Source: Candidatus Rifleibacterium amylolyticum
GTDB lineage: Bacteria; Muiribacteriota; Ozemobacteria; Ozemobacterales; Ozemobacteraceae
Length of the DNA: 64,000 bases
Direction: 5' to 3'
NCBI GenBank assembly: GCA_009917695.1
Contig: JAACJG010000008.1
Span: 310,001 to 374,000, forward strand
Part shown: in pieces, positions 63,230 through 64,000 of the stretch
Layout of the letters: the number at the start of each line of letters is the position of its first letter
Position numbering within the stretch: position 1 is the stretch's first letter
The notes under the pieces: generated by a model
What the model saw: only the letters and a program-made list of their open reading frames with translations
Database searches by the model: none
Told to the model about the DNA's origin: nothing
Program-made: the position numbers and the translations under genes

Positions 63230-63959
63230 ACGCAATTATTCAGTTATCGGTGTTGTTCCCGCCCGGCTGGCTTCGACCCGGCTGCCCGAAAAAATGCTGG
63301 CCGACCTCGATGGCATGCCGCTCGTCGCGATGACCGCGCGTTCAGCCATGGCCAGCGGCGCTTTCGACGAAGTCGTCGTCGCTACCGATTCGCAAAAAAT
63401 CGTCGAAGCCGTCGAAAAAAGCGGCTTCAAAGCCTACCTCACCGATCCCGAACTGCCGAGCGGAACCGCCCGTGTTGCCGAAGTCGCCCGCCAGACCAGC
63501 GCCGACGTCTACGTCAATATTCAGGGCGACGAACCGCTGATCGATGGCGAAGGCCTGCGGCGCGTCGCCGACGCTTTTGCCGACACGGCCGTAAACATGG
63601 CGACCCTGTGGTTTCCGCTGCTGCCTGAAGACGAAGGCAACCCCAACGCGGTCAAGCTTGTCGTCGACTGCAATGACGACGCGATTTACTTTTCGCGCAG
63701 TATTATTCCGTTCCCGCGCAGCTATGAACGCTTTGCGCCACGCAAACACCTCGGTGTCTACGGTTACCGCCGCGATACGCTGCTGCAACTGACCAGTCTG
63801 CCGGCCTGTGATCTCGAAAAGGTCGAAAGCCTCGAACAGTTGCGGGCACTATATCACGGCATCAGAATCAGAGTGCTGCCAGCTGCCCGCGACTCGATCG
63901 GGGTAGATACGCATGCCGACCTCGAACGCGTAAGAGAAGAGTTGCGCCGCAGGAAGTGA
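63219..63959 (+). CDS. kdsB: 3-deoxy-manno-octulosonate cytidylyltransferase
   Basis: A 246-residue KdsB, which activates KDO as CMP-KDO for lipid A core assembly. Motifs: [19 protein letters not shown] (CTP-binding loop), [56 protein letters not shown] (metal-binding DEP region), [52 protein letters not shown] at the C-terminus. Size is typical. Overlap with the heptose fusion indicates a lipopolysaccharide core operon. Confidence 0.97.
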   Translation: MADKRNYSVIGVVPARLASTRLPEKMLADLDGMPLVAMTARSAMASGAFDEVVVATDSQKIVEAVEKSGFKAYLTDPELPSGTARVAEVARQTSADVYVNIQGDEPLIDGEGLRRVADAFADTAVNMATLWFPLLPEDEGNPNAVKLVVDCNDDAIYFSRSIIPFPRSYERFAPRKHLGVYGYRRDTLLQLTSLPACDLEKVESLEQLRALYHGIRIRVLPAARDSIGVDTHADLERVREELRRRK

Positions 63960-63972
63960 AGATAGGACAAGA

Positions 63973-64000
63973 CCTCGCACAAAGGCGCAGAGACACGAAG
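63973..64000. repeat. B-module repeat at the window end
   Basis: CTCGCACAAAGGCGCAGAG followed by ACACGAAG, continuing past the edge. Confidence 0.75.

Overview
The window looks like a dense bacterial chromosome segment of roughly balanced base composition, from a Gram-negative-type organism. ADP-heptose and KDO genes (gmhA-hldE2 fusion, hldE kinase half, kdsB), an SLBB polysaccharide exporter, lipoproteins and an anhydromuramic acid kinase imply an outer membrane. IspG shows the MEP isoprenoid route. Four prepilin-like genes, large SpoIIE-type phosphatase receptors, a diguanylate cyclase and many secreted proteins of unknown function suggest a poorly studied, probably uncultured lineage. The combination reminds me of Candidatus Riflebacteria and relatives, but the sequence alone does not prove that placement.

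Layout. 1-4.3 kb: two prepilin-like genes, a secreted transglutaminase-elicitor-like enzyme with a secreted partner, tRNA-Arg(CCT), a pilin-like secreted protein and a TPR protein. 4.4-13.8 kb: a tightly overlapping operon of a receptor diguanylate cyclase, two prepilins, a degenerate SpoIIE-type membrane protein, ispG, and a beta-propeller-like gene broken by a frameshift in a T8 run. 13.9-22.2 kb: a secreted duplicated amidotransferase-like protein, a sugar ABC importer lacking its ATPase, a DHH phosphoesterase, a TPR protein and a membrane protein. 22.2-33.2 kb: anmK, recA, two tail-to-tail SpoIIE receptors, a PopT/DUF368 transporter and an OppA-type lipoprotein. 33.3-40.9 kb: the classical rimP-nusA-infB-ylxP-rbfA-nrnA-truB-ribF operon behind a strong extended -10 promoter. 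40.9-44.5 kb: an alpha/beta hydrolase and polA.

From 44.5 kb the gaps widen and fill with dispersed repeats: hexamer runs around CGTAAT, a module resembling CGCACAAAGCCACAGAG, and palindromes. A 1.9-kb group II intron has inserted into one such repeat. An uninterrupted copy of the repeat beside it fixes both intron ends to the base. Genes among the repeats are yjbQ, a four-helix-bundle (S23) protein whose C-terminus is read from a repeat, an ATP-cone kinase, the SLBB exporter, a yraN/flhB-like/fliK-like/rnhB cluster, a small toxin/immunity-like pair, a B12-type radical SAM enzyme, a FUN14 protein, a propeller lipoprotein and the ADP-heptose/KDO genes.

The most distinctive signals are the composite intergenic repeat family and its contact with coding sequence and the intron, the shared double-sensor receptor architecture, the T8 frameshift, and the small toxin-like pair.
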